64,000 nt of DNA from contig CM035165.1 of NCBI GenBank assembly GCA_020205615.1, positions 28,617,544 to 28,681,543 on the forward strand, given 5' to 3'. The notes under the pieces were generated by a model that was not told where the DNA came from, did not search any database, and worked only from the letters and a program-made list of their open reading frames with translations. Position numbers and translations under genes: made by a program. The stretch is from Panax quinquefolius. Its lineage: Eukaryota > Streptophyta > Magnoliopsida > Apiales > Araliaceae. Shown one piece after another: positions 1-12,025 of this stretch (position 1 is the stretch's first letter; every line of letters begins with the position of its first letter).

Positions 1-3000
1 GATGACCTCGGAGTGCCAACAGCATCTCGCACCGCAAATTGCAGCAGCCTTCGAGGGGCATTAATAGTCGTTTTAGAAACCTCCTCCCGCTGCTAAAAGT
101 ACATAATGAGTGATGAATGTTTTAGCAAGTCAAAAGTACATCTTCTCTAATGAAGGTGATACAAAGAACATAATTCTCATGTGCAAGACAATTCTGTTCA
201 ATTCCACAAAAATCTATGCAAGATGGATTTGTGGTGGTCGCGCATTGCATCTAATAAACATGTACCATGATTCAGGAGCAAATTGACAAAGAACTCATAA
301 TAGTACCATAACAAGAATCAGCCACTTGTAAAATTTAGAGATCCATTTTGACTCCCATGTAAAATGAGTTGTGTTTTCCAATTTCAAAAATGCTATTTTT
401 ATGTCATAAAGCAAATTGCAGCTCCTACAATATATTAAACATGCAAAATGTATAATGCTGAGCAACCTTTCTTCTGTAGTGTAATAGTGTTAACTCCGGA
501 AAGCAATAATAAAAGGTGAACCACAATGAAGGTGGTAGAAAATTCTATGAGATGATCAAAACCCTAAATTGATGTGTCAAGTTGTCAATATTATTAGAAA
601 TGCAATGCTCATCCAGACTGCGGCCAGCCCAACCTTTTTTTTTTTTTGATAAAAGAAGAAATTTTATTAATAGAGAAGAAAGGATATAATAAATGGGGGA
701 CGAGAAGCCCACCCTTAGCAGACCAAGAAAGCACTTAAAAAAGTGTAGCCATCCAATCTCTACATAAATCAATAACAGAGGTATTCTAAAAGCCAGCATA
801 GCAAAAGTCCAACTTTCGCGAAATATTATTTTATATGAATTAATATGAACAGAATTTTAAGGACCGAAAGGGAATTGCATGTGCTACTAATGTTTTATTA
901 AAAACAACTTCACATCAGATAAAATCAAATATTTGTACAAGAAAGTACACAACATACACGCAAGATTTCGAGCATTCAGACTTGTTAGTATAAAGGTAGG
1001 ATTAGGTAAGATAACCTGGAAGGTCCTGATAACATCGGAAAGTGGTAAATAGGGCCTCACTTGAGAAGTTATATGCTATAAGCCAGAAAAATTGCTACAA
1101 GAATGCTCTAATGGAGGCCATAAATCTAGTTAACTGAGTACCTCACTGGACAAGAATCTGAGCCATTTGCATAGGAACAGTTCAGAAATGAAATAGTTAG
1201 ACGCAACACTTCTTTCCCAATAAAATAGTAAAATACAAGACTCAAATTGAATAATTTAGGGGGGGGGGAAAGGTAATATATATAGCCCTACTCTTTACTC
1301 TGGCTCCATGTAAGCTGCTAATAGCTAAGATGCCAAGAGAGACCAGAGAAAACATAAACTAGAACATATGCATATTGTGCACTCTCAACCAGAGGAAAAT
1401 AATTTGTTGATTAGTTGTGACCAGGGTTAGACAGCATTCCCATAAAACACCAACCAAAAGTATTTATGACTTCAAGGAGATAATTCCTTACTATATAAAA
1501 GCTTTTAATAGCTAAGATGCCAAAGGAACCAGAAAACCCATATCGTGGGACAGGTGAGGGTGTTCCTAATTTGATTGAATGGGACTGGGAAGACACACAC
1601 ACAGAGAAAGAAGAAAACCTTTACCTGTGACCTTTCATCAGGCCGCCTTCTTTTCCTCTCAAATTTTGGTCGAGGAGAAGGTGATCTTTTTGTGTGACTA
1701 ACTTTCTGATTAGAATCTTCCTCCACATTGAAATTGGCAGTCACGGCACTTCGAAGAGGAGGGGGTTCATCTGCATTCCGTACTAGGCTTTTCCTCTCAC
1801 TAGCATGTCTGCTTCTCAATAACGTATTTGGCTTTTCTCTTTCAGATTCAGATTCCAACGGGTGAGAATCTATTCTTCCAGCCTGCTCTCTAGGCATGGG
1901 TTTTGTTTTGGCAACCTCATTTGGAAGAGATTCTCGGGGTTGTACATAAAGATCCATATTTGATCCCAAGTGATCCCATAACCTGTAGAAAGATATCAGT
2001 GTTAAAATCTAAAAATCCAAGTAACTAGCATTGTGCACAGTAATATAGTTTAATTACCAAGAAACAAAAGAGTCACTGTCATCGCCCAAAAACACATTCA
2101 ACTCATTCCTTGCTTCTACTTTGCGCCTGCCATTTTTAAGCAAGACAATAACATATTCCTGCAAAATGAATACTGGTAAGTGAATAGGCAGTAAAATGGT
2201 AAGCTACTTCCAGATAACACAATAAAATTCTGTGTATACAAGCCCAAATATGTCCATCTATCCCCAAAAGTGCAAAAACCATAAACATCAACATCGTGCA
2301 AGGTTAAAGAGAAAAACAAGTACACTAGCAGACATAACCGGACAATGTTCTTATACATAGTTTATATTATATCAAGGCACCAAAAGTGGGCCAAAACATA
2401 TCTGGTATAGTTAGGTAGGTCTACTCTAATACTAATGGATTGGTCTCTTTTCCCTTCTACACATATTTTTTATGTTAACACAGCATCTATCTGTCTCTCT
2501 TCTACCCAACCGATGCCATTTCCCTAGGATCAACAGTTCACCACATGGCTTCAATGAAAAAGAAGACTCCCTTATAGACAACAAGGCATGATACAATATC
2601 ATTGTTGCGTTCTCCCTTACACCTCACCTACACACCAGTCTCCCAATCATGTGAATCTCTTCCAGATGTAATTTAAGTCCATCAATCCCCTAAGAAAGAA
2701 ACCAAGTACTCCACAGACATTACCTTGTCCCTATCAAAAACCACTATCACTATTTTAAAAGTCGTTGGGCTGAATTTGGCAGCGCAAGGGCGCCTACCGC
2801 CTAGTGCCTAGCCAGTGCCTGCTGTCTCATTACTTATTTTTCTATATTACATACTTATTATACTATATAAAGCATATATAATAGATGTAATTTTTTAAAA
2901 TTTAACATAAAAATAACCCACAAAAAAACAATCTTTTAAAGCTTAAAAAATATCACTCAAATATTGTATAGTTTCAAAGTAGATGTATTGTCCAGCTAAA

Positions 3001-6000
3001 TCGAAGAGGTAGAGGACCACCTAATGCCTAGGCGGGAATTAATCGAACCTAGGGCGGGAATTTTTAGTATACTGGCAACAAGAACCAAAGTAAGTCCTTG
3101 GCAACTGTTCCTCCACTCTCCAGAATCTCAACCTTCAATCATTACCAAGTACCAACCTCAAACCTAATCTGCGTTTTAAAGGCCCAATTTCCACATGTTC
3201 ATCGCATGCAAAGCTCTCACCTCCTTATAGTCAACTCCCATATCTGATATCTCCCTCATTTATTGAATGTCAATCTCATCCATAAGATATTCCTCCCCAC
3301 CCCATGGCCCCACCTCATCATAACTACTTCCAAACAAAGTTAATCTCCTGCTCCGGGTATTATTTCACTACGTTCAAAAAATCCTCTCTCCCGATGCCTT
3401 GAATTGCAACAATCTTTTAAATCTTTTAATACCCAGAAACCTTAATGATGCTAAAGCTCGATTAAACACACCAGAAACCAGTTGACGAGATGATGCTAAA
3501 GCTCGATTATCATCTCCCATACATTTCAAGATAATGATTCTCTCGTCACTCTTTTTTTATTCTAGAGGTCCAAAAGGTTTTCAACACTTGAAGTAAGCGG
3601 TCAAACTTGACAATTTACTTTTAACCAAATTGATTCTTCCTTTTATAAAAATATTACCAATATGTCCAATACCATCCCCTCCAACCTTTTCTATTAGAAT
3701 TTTCTGATTTATTTTATTAAAGAGGATGGGGTTTGGGACAAGTGGAGAAAGTGGATCAATAACACTATTTAAGATGTGTGCTTATGATCAATTACGTTAT
3801 ATCTACTAAGATGTGATATATAGATGTGTACTAATGATCAATTACGCTATCCCTCCTAGCAGATTTTTAATCCTGGTTTCCACAGGTTTCGACGTTTTGT
3901 TTAGCAAGTTCGAGGAGGTTGAGATGGGGGGATTCATTATCTCCACTTTTGCTTGCTTTTAACAGGCTTTTGCTGAGAGCATTTGAGGCTGGTCGGATTT
4001 GGGCTTTATGGCTGGAGGTATTGATCATTTGCCATGATCGGAGCCGTAACATTTACACTATTTGAGATGTGTGACTATTTTCTTTCAGGCGATTTCAAGG
4101 CTGAAGATCAACATAAAGAAATGTGACATAATCCCAGTGGGAGAAGGGCAGAATCATATTTCCTTGGCTTCAAATCAGGTGAGTCAAGTGATTAATTTTC
4201 TGCAACTTAGTTGGGATTTCCGGTGGAGGCAAATTACAAATAAAAGGCTAGATGGTGGAATCCAGTTGTTGAGAAGGGGTGAGTGGAGATTGGCAAGGTG
4301 GAAAAAAACCTACTTGTCCGAAGGAGGGAGATTGGTCATCAACAGGAATACTCTTTTGAGACTGTTCTTATTTATTGTCACTTGTTTAGGTTCCAGCTTC
4401 GCTGAGAGGGCGAGATTGGATAAGTTGATAAGAGATTTTTTGTGCGATGGGAATGACAAAAGGAAGAGTATCATTTTGTAAGATGGGACTATGTTGTGGC
4501 GATTTTGGACCAGAAGTCAAGTCGTTTGATTTTTACCCATGGGCTAACCCATGACCTATCAAATAAAAAACAAAACAAAACCCCTATCTGCAGAAAAATA
4601 GGCGATCGCGAATAAGAAGACCCATCATAACTTCCGAGCTTCGCATTGATTTAGCGAGAACCCATCAGACAGCGAGAGGCATTTGACGCATCCAACCAGC
4701 TCCGTGCCTCTGACCAACTCCAAGTTCGGCGACCAGCGACCAGCTCCAAGTCCGACCAGCGAGAGGTTCTTCTTCTCTTCTCTTCTCCTCTGTTTCTGGC
4801 CTTCTTCTTTTTTATCGACTGATGGAACCTTCTCTTCTCCTCTGTTTCTTTTTTTTCCCTAGTTTTTCTATGTATGGCTGCCATAACTCATATCTATAAG
4901 CGTATTTAATTTTTTACAGGTTGGCATATGTGTGGTTGTATGCAATATTAGGAGATAACTAATGTATATAATGTCTCGTATGTATGTCTGGACTCTTTTG
5001 GACTAATATTAGGAGATAACTAATATGTTGTCATATATATACATGCAATTTACAAGTGTCAAGCATCATAGTATATGCCAAATGTCAATTTCCTCACTGT
5101 AATATCATGTCTCCGATGTATGTATTTTAGGCAAGCGATTTTAGGAATATATTGTGATTAAATGATTGTACTTTAAAGTTTAAAATGTACAAAATTATAT
5201 GAGGTGTTTATTGTTTACTCTTTTTTGTTCACAAGTAAAAATAAAAATATGTCAATGACTCAATTGTTTCTAATATATTGTTTGTTTGATTGAAACTAGA
5301 AAATAAATGATGTAAAGTTCGGGAACCGATGGTTATGATATAACCAAGGACTCGAAAAGAAAGGCCAAATCAAATGACCCGAAGTTGGAAATATGAATAT
5401 CGGGCTTGACACGAGTAATAAGGATATAGTCAAATGTATCCTTTGTGGGAAGCAATGTCGCTCGCATCAAAAGGTCACAACATTTAGCGTAAAATTTTGA
5501 AGATGTAGCGAAAAGTGTCCCAAAACAACAATGTAAATTATGAGGGAGATGCAAGCTGCTTTGAATAGTAAAAAGAGGAACAAGCCACTGAAAGCTAGAT
5601 GATGGCGATGATGTAGTAGAAGTGCAAGAAGCATAATCATCGCTTTCGTCCAAGCATTGCTTCCAATACTTCTTCTAACACTATCCCAAGTTTCGGGACT
5701 GCTTCTAAAAGGAAGAATGTTGATTTCAATTCCAAGTTCCACAACCAAAAGCTAAGATAAATGAAGCACTTCTAAGGAAGACTCTCAAGAAGTTGAGAGA
5801 GAGACATATCAAGCGTTTGAGCCAAACGAGTATTGAAAGTCGCTTGAGGACACCGGGAGAAAAAGGAGAGTCCAAATGCACGTGCGTTCGATTTTTCTAC
5901 TTAATGTGGCATACCATTCAATACCGCAAATTCAAGGAGATTTGAAGTAATGGTCAAGTCCATAGGAAGGCAATACATGGGTCGGTTTCAAGCCTCCAAC

Positions 6001-9000
6001 GTATCACGAGTTGAGGGTTCCTTTACTTGAGAAGGCAAAGAAGAAAACCGATGACTTAAAGAAGAAACATAAAGTTGCTTTACCGCCACTCATGCTCGGA
6101 TGGTCGGATGATAAGAGGGGAAGACACTTATTGAATTTCCTTGTTAATAGTCCCGGGAGGGGACTTATTTCATGGGTTCGCTGATGCCTCCAATTACCTC
6201 AAGATGCCACAATGTTGGTAAATCTACTTGATAGCAAGATCGAGGAAATCGCCCCCAGTATGTTGTTGTTCGTGTGGTCACGCACAATGCCTCTAATTAC
6301 AAGGCAAATGGGCATATACTAATGGAGAGGAGACCTACACTGCTTTTGTTAGAGGACATAAGCAAGTCAAGCAAATTCAACCCACAATCACAAATACAAG
6401 GAGAATTACAACATTCATTTATGTATATGGTCGCCTTTCTTAGTGCGATGAGGAGAAAACGAATGGGAGGGATCTTGTGAGACCCGGTTATTAGATTTCT
6501 ATGACTTTTCTCACCTTGCAGTGAGTTTGTACAAGAATAAAGAATGCTTTTGGAGCGGGGAAATCTGATTGAGGCATTGCAAAAGAAATTGGAGGTCATT
6601 ATTGTAAAGTTCAAATTTCAAAAGTAATAAATCATTGACTATTATTAAAATTTTATCATTAATATTATTATTTTTGTTCTATTTATTTTAAATTAATGGA
6701 GGTCTACTAGAGGAGCATAGTTTGTCGAAAAGAGTGAATGGGGTAAGGTTTGAGTTGGAGGAGTGCTGGTGCACTAAGGAGTAGAGACTTCCATTTGGGC
6801 GGGGCTTTGGAAGGATGTGTGGGTAGGGGTAGTATAATATTTAAGGGAGATTCCCTAATTTATTTTCTTTAGTGGTGGATCGGAATGTAATGACTGCATA
6901 TTATGCTTCGATGGTGGATAGGCAGTTGTCATGGCAAACTACATTCATAGGAACTTCAAGCATTGGGAGGTAGAGAACGAACAGTTTCTAGTGTTGCTTG
7001 GGAATTTCTCCTTCTCACAGACAATGCTTGGATGGGTTAGCCAGTTCCAAAGAAGATGCAAGCTAAACGGGATGTGATGCTTTAAAGTCTTTGATGGGTG
7101 CTTTGGGAGACTGGAACTGTAAGATATTTTGAATACAAGGAACGGTCAATTGTGCATAACAAATATTTATTTTTGAGCTCTTCTGGTAGATACTGGTGGG
7201 AGGAGTTTTCTTTCACAAACTTTTTGTCAAGATTTAGTCTTATATAGTTATGTATTGTCGTGAGACGTGTGCAGAACAAGATTTTTCCATCTTTATTGTT
7301 AGTTCGAGAGTATACCAGTAACGCCCCTTGGTGCCACTTTGAACATAATCTTTTCATTACTTAAATCAAGAAATAAATTCAGTAAGGTGGGAAGACTATA
7401 TATATTTACCTGGGAGAATAACCAAAATAAAATAAAATAAAGAATAAAAAAGAGAAGGCTGGAAGGGAGACACTCTACCAGGCAACCGAGAGATGCAACC
7501 AAGTTAGCAGTCCCATCAAGTACCCCCAAAATTTGACTAGTATGATAATATATGGCTACCATAAGCATATTATCTTGTAGCATGGAAGTAACATTAAGAA
7601 ATAGATAGCTATGTCCAGACTATGTATATGAAAATAATCGAACTCAACAAAAAAACAGAAACTAATATCCTAGCAGAAAATTTGGCCATAGAAGCCTCAA
7701 TTTTGAAACATGGGATAGTATCAGGAGTGGTAGGGTTTAAGATTATTCTGTCGCTTAGCTCAAAAAGAGGACCCTGGGAAAGAACCAGTGAAAGAGCGTT
7801 CTTAGCAATGAAGGTAGACAGACCAATAAGATCAAAACCTTCTAGAAGAAAAAAGGGGAAAAAGTTAAAGACTTAGACCAGATCAGGAAAATATCGTGTG
7901 GGTTAAGATCTAATACTATATCACTAAATTCAGAACCTAGGTGAGATAACAAAACACAGAAAATGAGACTTCATTTTGCAAGACAGTCCATTGAATTTTG
8001 ACTCTCTCGTCAGGCAAGAAGCACAGTTTTCCATCGAGGGCAGCAAGCCTCCAAGGACATGCAAGGAATACACACCCAACCGGTAAAAAATACAGTCCGG
8101 CACTCTTCAAACACAGCAAGTATATGGTTATTTGTGTTATGTTGGTTTTAATTTCGTTCAGCATTTTAACATTTTAATGCAAACAAAAATCAAAAATCAC
8201 ATAGTCCGAGACTGAGACATTAAGATTTCAAGCAAGATAGGAAAATTCACACAACCTTAAACCGGATTAATATACCAACCTTACATTAAAACCATGATAC
8301 TGGAATCTGCTAAGGCTCTAACTGATCTAACCATAACTTTATTGTATAGCTAAAAAATTTCACTCAGCAGAGGAAAATCAAGCCTAGTGAAGAAGAAATT
8401 ATCAAGAAAAGAGAGTTTTTATTTTGAGGCATATTATTTTGAAATGTTACTCAGCTTTTTAAGTTACAACACAGATTGACATATCTTTCGACTTATTTTT
8501 TCACCCGACAGAAGAGTTACTTGTATTAATTCCAACAAATGATAGATACGTATTGTTTAAAAATGCAAGATATACCGTCTGTTCATAACTTATTGTGACA
8601 CTGACGCCAATGACCTTATTCTTTTTTTATTCGATGTCCAAGAGCTGAAAGAAAGATTCACAAAATTATATCCAGCATGAATTGGGCTTAATGAATGTTT
8701 CCAGACAGTATAACAAGGCCACAAACAAACTCAAACTAACAGGAAACAATATTTTCATTTCTTCTTTCATTAACAGTGTCATTTATTTGGCTTTTTCTAG
8801 CTTAACATCACTTCATTGGCTCCATAAAAGAACAACTGATTTGAATTGATGGTAAAGCATAAAAAGCAAAGAAGTCACTTCTTGAAACATTCAGATAATT
8901 ATTGAACTTTCAGACATGTATCTTATCTTACAAAATTTTAACGTGACATAATTTATTTGAAACTCTTAACATTGGACTTGAACTGGATAAACTTTAGAAG

Positions 9001-10860
9001 AGCTGCAATACTTATCTATTGGTACTCAATGCCTAATATACTCACCATGGTTCGTTCGCATAACTCTAATTTCTCCTTTTGAAGTGAGACACTAGAACAT
9101 TTATTAATACAACCTAAAGTTTTGCGTTTGTTCTACTAAGCTTCATATCTGATTGGTTGTTAATGTATAATTCTATATAGAAAAGAAACCAATATATACA
9201 ATTGGGCAAGTTCAATAGACTTTGTTGATCAACCATTCTCTGTAATACCATCTAAATCCTTTGTTTTTCCACAAATACGCATAGGTGCAAAAGGGATATT
9301 GAGAAGAAACTATTACTCGCAGTCACTTTCATGAAAATCCAAAAAGATAAAGTAAAAATAATGAATCTAGTGAATTGATTGTTACAAGCAAGATGGAGCT
9401 CAATTATTCGTAAAAACTTAAAATAGAAACAGAACCAAGTTATTTATGTCTAGAACCTCAGAAATAAAGCAAATATGTGTTTTTGAAAATGATTGCATAG
9501 TAACCTTGGAATGATTACAAAAAACATCAAAACAATTTTTATACAAAAATGTTAGTCTCCGCCTTTACTGCAAGTCTCCTATCCTCCCTGTAAATAGAAT
9601 TATCTTCCTTGCATCTCTACAAACTCATTTGGTATAACACCACATCTAATGCATGTGCCAGTGCAAGCACATATTTATATACTTGAATAACTAAGAACAT
9701 GGAACATATATAACAATCAGTACGCCAAGAAATTTTATCAAGTTATTCCCCGTAATATCCATTACTAAAGACTAAAATTACTTTAATGATAAATCCATTG
9801 CCAATGCTACATTTTCAGCTGGGAAAAACTTTCTTTGCTCAAAGCGTCAAACAATTCAAAATGAACCAATTGATGGAGGATTTGCTTCATGTGTGACAGA
9901 GTTTGTACTTTGTACTAGTCCTCACGCCTACTAAAATAAAGTACTTACCGTGACTAAAAAGAAATCGAAAATTATTTTTGTTTTTATTCCAAGAACAATC
10001 GCAAAACTTATTTTCTAGAATAAAAATACATGCACATGAAAGGTAGATAAATGTGTTATATAAGAATAGTGTATGTCTAACAGGCAACCTTACACCATGC
10101 CCAAGTATCACATCTCAATTCTTCAAATTTGAAGTAGCTTCTCTAAATGCATACCACTTAACACATTTTAAGTAACAAATGTTAATATTTTTTAGATGAT
10201 TACCTGCTAATGGTAATTGATATAGCACTGTTACACACTTGCACTGTGATGCTTTGTTACCACGTGTACAACCAATTACTCTTAAACACCAAGTTAGATA
10301 TTTGCATTCATAGGACCATAACACACCCCAATTCACTCAAGTCAGGAAAAAACAAGTGTAGGAAAAAGATTAATGATTGAAATTTCTACATCATTTCCTT
10401 CTCTGGACTAATATACTATCAAAATACATACATTATACTTCCGATCCTAAAAACCAAAATTTTGCCTCAAAAAAACACAGCACAAACACCCAATTTAAAA
10501 TATTTAAAAAAAACACATAGGCTGCCTGCTTCCATTTACATACTCCACAGCATTTGCAAAAGCAATAGATATCAAAATAACAATGAAAGGCCAGTACAAA
10601 GCTAAAGTTTAATTTCCGACATTTTTTGGTACAATATTTCAGGTACTTCACAAGATAACCAAAAATGTACATAAACGCACAAATTCAAATATTTTCGGAG
10701 AATTCATAAAACATAAAAATCATACCACAAGAGTGTCATCAGTGTAATCCCCCATGAACTCCTTCAGTTTATCTTTCACTCGATCTCGCAACTTCGCCAC
10801 TTCATCGCCGGCGAAATTAACCCTGAACGTCAAATCATCGCTCTGATCCACAACGTCCAT
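1..10860 (-). CDS. PWI-like/RRM RNA-binding protein, copy A (5' half only, runs off left edge)
   Basis: This is the first half of an intron-containing gene read right to left. Exons are 10726..10860 (ATG), 2058..2158, 1625..1982 and 1..89 (start of exon 4, continuing outside the window). Splice sites have GT-AG ends and each exon has the same length and phase as in copy B. The exons encode an N-terminal PWI/Nab2-type helical domain (KLKEFMGDYTDDTL, then EYVIVLLKNGRRK and FLGDDSDSFVSWLWDHL), a fold used in mRNA binding and processing, then a basic Ser/Pro linker (KRSPSPRPKFERKRR) likely to give nuclear location. No stop or frameshift is seen in the visible part. It differs from copy B by scattered substitutions (for example Arg-Asn-Glu versus Arg-Thr-Glu in exon 2 and Arg versus Leu near the end of exon 3). 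Intron 1 is about 8.6 kb and full of transposon remnants. Whether the copy is functional cannot be judged without its 3' half. Confidence 0.85.
635..830 (-). mobile_element. LINE-like 3' end fragment in intron 3 of copy A
   Basis: Read on the minus strand the segment ends in AATAAAATTTCTTC followed by a run of A (the T run at 635..647 on the plus strand), as a poly(A)-tailed retroposon would. The same fragment sits at the matching place in copy B, so it predates the duplication. The 5' boundary is unclear. It could also be a processed 3' UTR of some other transcript. Confidence 0.4.
1259..1268. repeat. Poly-G tract (10 G) in intron 3 of copy A
   Basis: A run of ten G on the plus strand, meaning C in the transcript. 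The matching tract in copy B is 15 G long (43908..43922), so this homopolymer varies between paralogs or is hard to sequence. Confidence 0.8.
2755..3070. mobile_element. Short GC-patterned MITE-like repeat in intron 1 of copy A
   Basis: An AT-rich core of about 200 bp lies between two GC-rich ends that carry variants of GCGCCTA..CCTAGGCG. The arrangement resembles dispersed plant MITE-like repeats with CCTAGGCG ends. Copy B carries the same element at 45425..45745, so it predates the duplication. No clear target duplication was found and the family is not identified. Confidence 0.35.
4062..4481 (+). pseudogene. LINE reverse transcriptase, C-terminal fragment (copy A intron 1)
   Basis: The frame has the typical end of a plant non-LTR reverse transcriptase: RLKINIKKCDIIPVGE, then GEWRLARWKKTYLSEGGRLV, then a RARLDKLIRDFL block. 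In the family this is the thumb and connection region after the catalytic palm, so the YADD box and everything upstream are missing. The frame is open for 139 codons but has no start of its own. Its downstream continuation (the zinc-binding region) resumes at about 6690, after a hAT transposase remnant, so the LINE was probably split by that insertion. A shorter, more damaged version lies in copy B at 46715..46962. Confidence 0.8.
5330..6650 (+). pseudogene. hAT-superfamily transposase remnant (BED finger plus DUF659 region)
   Basis: Frame-shifted pieces match a plant hAT transposase in order. Near 5420..5490 there is a BED-type finger (KCILCGKQCRSHQ). Near 6090..6160 comes the DUF659 signature GWSDDKRGRHLLNFLVNSP. 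Near 6270..6370 follow NASNYKANG, ILMERRPTL and EDISK. Near 6385..6440 is a stretch equivalent to the family's ITTFIY segment. Several frameshifts and a missing portion between blocks make it inactive. The C-terminal hAT dimerisation domain was not seen. The block lies between two halves of a LINE, which suggests insertion into it, but I could not define terminal inverted repeats or an 8-bp target duplication. Confidence 0.75.
6690..7060 (+). pseudogene. LINE remnant, region before the zinc-binding domain
   Basis: Translation gives LWKDVWVG, then GDSLIYF, then a broken block ending in FLVLLGNFSFS. Plant LINEs have the same order between the RT and the zf-RVT domain (the FW.D.W.G motif followed by FPRLF). 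Several stops are present. It continues the fragment at 4062..4481, with the hAT remnant between them. Confidence 0.55.
7061..10190. other. Copy A intron 1, remaining interior (no recognised gene)
   Basis: About 3.1 kb of AT-rich sequence absent from copy B. It has only short open frames. Two minus-strand segments look slightly coding-like in composition (about 7490..7583 and 7960..8110), but neither matches a family I recognise and neither has convincing splice borders. No RNA gene or tandem repeat stands out. Confidence 0.5.
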
Positions 10861-11090
10861 CACTCTCCAAGTAACCCTACCTTGCCTCTTCAGCAAATTA
10901 ACTGCCCAAACTTCTTCAAAATCCAATGAAAGTAGTTCGATTTTCTGGTATTGGATGCAAGGAAAACCCTAGCTAAACCTGAGAAGTATCTAAAGATGAG
11001 TTAATGAGTGAAATTGTTTTCCGATAAATGGGACGAGAAACCCCCATAAAATTTTCTTATGGGGAAAGATAAAACGAGATGGGAGGGGTG
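10861..11090 (-). promoter_or_regulatory. 5' leader and proximal promoter of copy A, with telo-box
   Basis: This stretch aligns with 47695..47925 upstream of copy B. It contains a telo-box, AAACCCTA on the plus strand at 10964..10971, conserved in copy B and probably in the 5' UTR about 105 nt before the ATG. No ATG occurs in the frame between the in-frame stop at 10969..10971 and the chosen start, which supports the ATG at 10860. The DNA further upstream that aligns with copy B has been displaced by an insertion (11091..11640). Confidence 0.55.
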
Positions 11091-11640
11091 ATTGAATATC
11101 GATGGGATTCAACGAGCCTGTTCCGTTTATAGATATATATACCTAATACCCGGCAGGCAGTTCATTTAATGGTTTAATGTTAGTTTGTTTTGAATAAAAA
11201 TTGTTTAAACGATTGAATCATTTAGATTTTTGGATTAAGTGACAAGTATAATTTTTTTTTAGTTGAATGAACGGTTAAATGAGTATTTTATATTTAATTT
11301 TTTATTTTTATAATTTTAACTATTATATTAATATTAAATAAATTTATAATAATTTTGAATTTTTTAAAGTGGTAAAATAATAAAAATATGTTATTCAGAT
11401 GTTTCAGACATATCAATTATTAAACTCTTTCATTCATTCAGTATTCAGAAATCTGTTTCATTCAGTTCACACAGATACTTAAATATTCATTTCATTCATT
11501 CAGTATTCAGAGAAATCTGCTTCATTCAGTTCATACAGATACTTAAATATTCAGAATTATTTCATTCAGTTTTATCAAACACCCCCTCAATTGAACAACT
11601 TAATTTCGACTGAAATACTAAAAATGAGTTAATGAGTGAA
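11091..11640. mobile_element. MITE-like insertion in the copy A promoter
   Basis: This AT-rich block of about 550 bp is absent from the aligned position in copy B. Its ends carry similar inverted sequence (GAGGGGTGATTGAA at the left, and GAGGGGGTGTTTGA when the right end is reverse-complemented). The interior repeats TTCATTCAGTATTCAGA. Right at its inner edge GAGTTAATGAGTGAAATTG is a second copy of promoter sequence found at about 10998. Such Cys2-His2-independent, non-coding elements with GTTTGATAAA ends resemble hAT-type MITEs. The exact borders are not certain. Confidence 0.5.
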
Positions 11641-11771
11641 ATTGTATTTATATACTTGATGCAGTTTGCACCTAATATTTAAATGTGTCCTTTTAATTAG
11701 TCAAAAACACCCAAAAATAGTCAATTACTTTACATTTTAAAGGACAAAATGAGTAAATTCTTAAAATATTA

Positions 11772-12023
11772 CTCCCTCCGTCCCAAGATAAAAGTCTTTA
11801 TTACTATTTTGGGTTGTCCTATGTTAAATGTTCACTTTCTTTTAATAACCAAACTTTTACACATTTTTTCCTATTATGCCCGTAGCATTAAAATCTCATA
11901 CTTTTTTTATTCTAATTCTCTCTCCATATTTAATGACATTATTATGAACAATTTTGTCATTTTATTCATCTTCTTAATATGCGTGAAAAGTCCACCAGAA
12001 CTTTTATCATGGGACGAAGGGAG
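11772..12023. mobile_element. Stowaway-type MITE (252 bp) upstream of copy A
   Basis: Terminal inverted repeats CTCCCTCCGTCCC and GGGACGAAGGGAG are flanked by TA on both sides (11770..11771 and 12024..12025), as expected for Tc1/mariner-related Stowaway elements. It has no transposase. Copy B shows the uninterrupted site (ATATTACAAAG at 48061..48071), so this insertion post-dates the gene duplication. A related element lies at 36207..36456 in the opposite orientation. Confidence 0.92.
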
Positions 12024-12025
12024 TA

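Noticed and set aside
5333..5748. Two minus-strand frames of about 100 codons
   Set aside because: They are antisense shadows of the hAT transposase remnant on the plus strand.
7937..8164. 75-codon minus frame with coding-like composition
   Set aside because: No family recognised, no clear splice borders, and absent from copy B. Kept only as a note under the intron entry.
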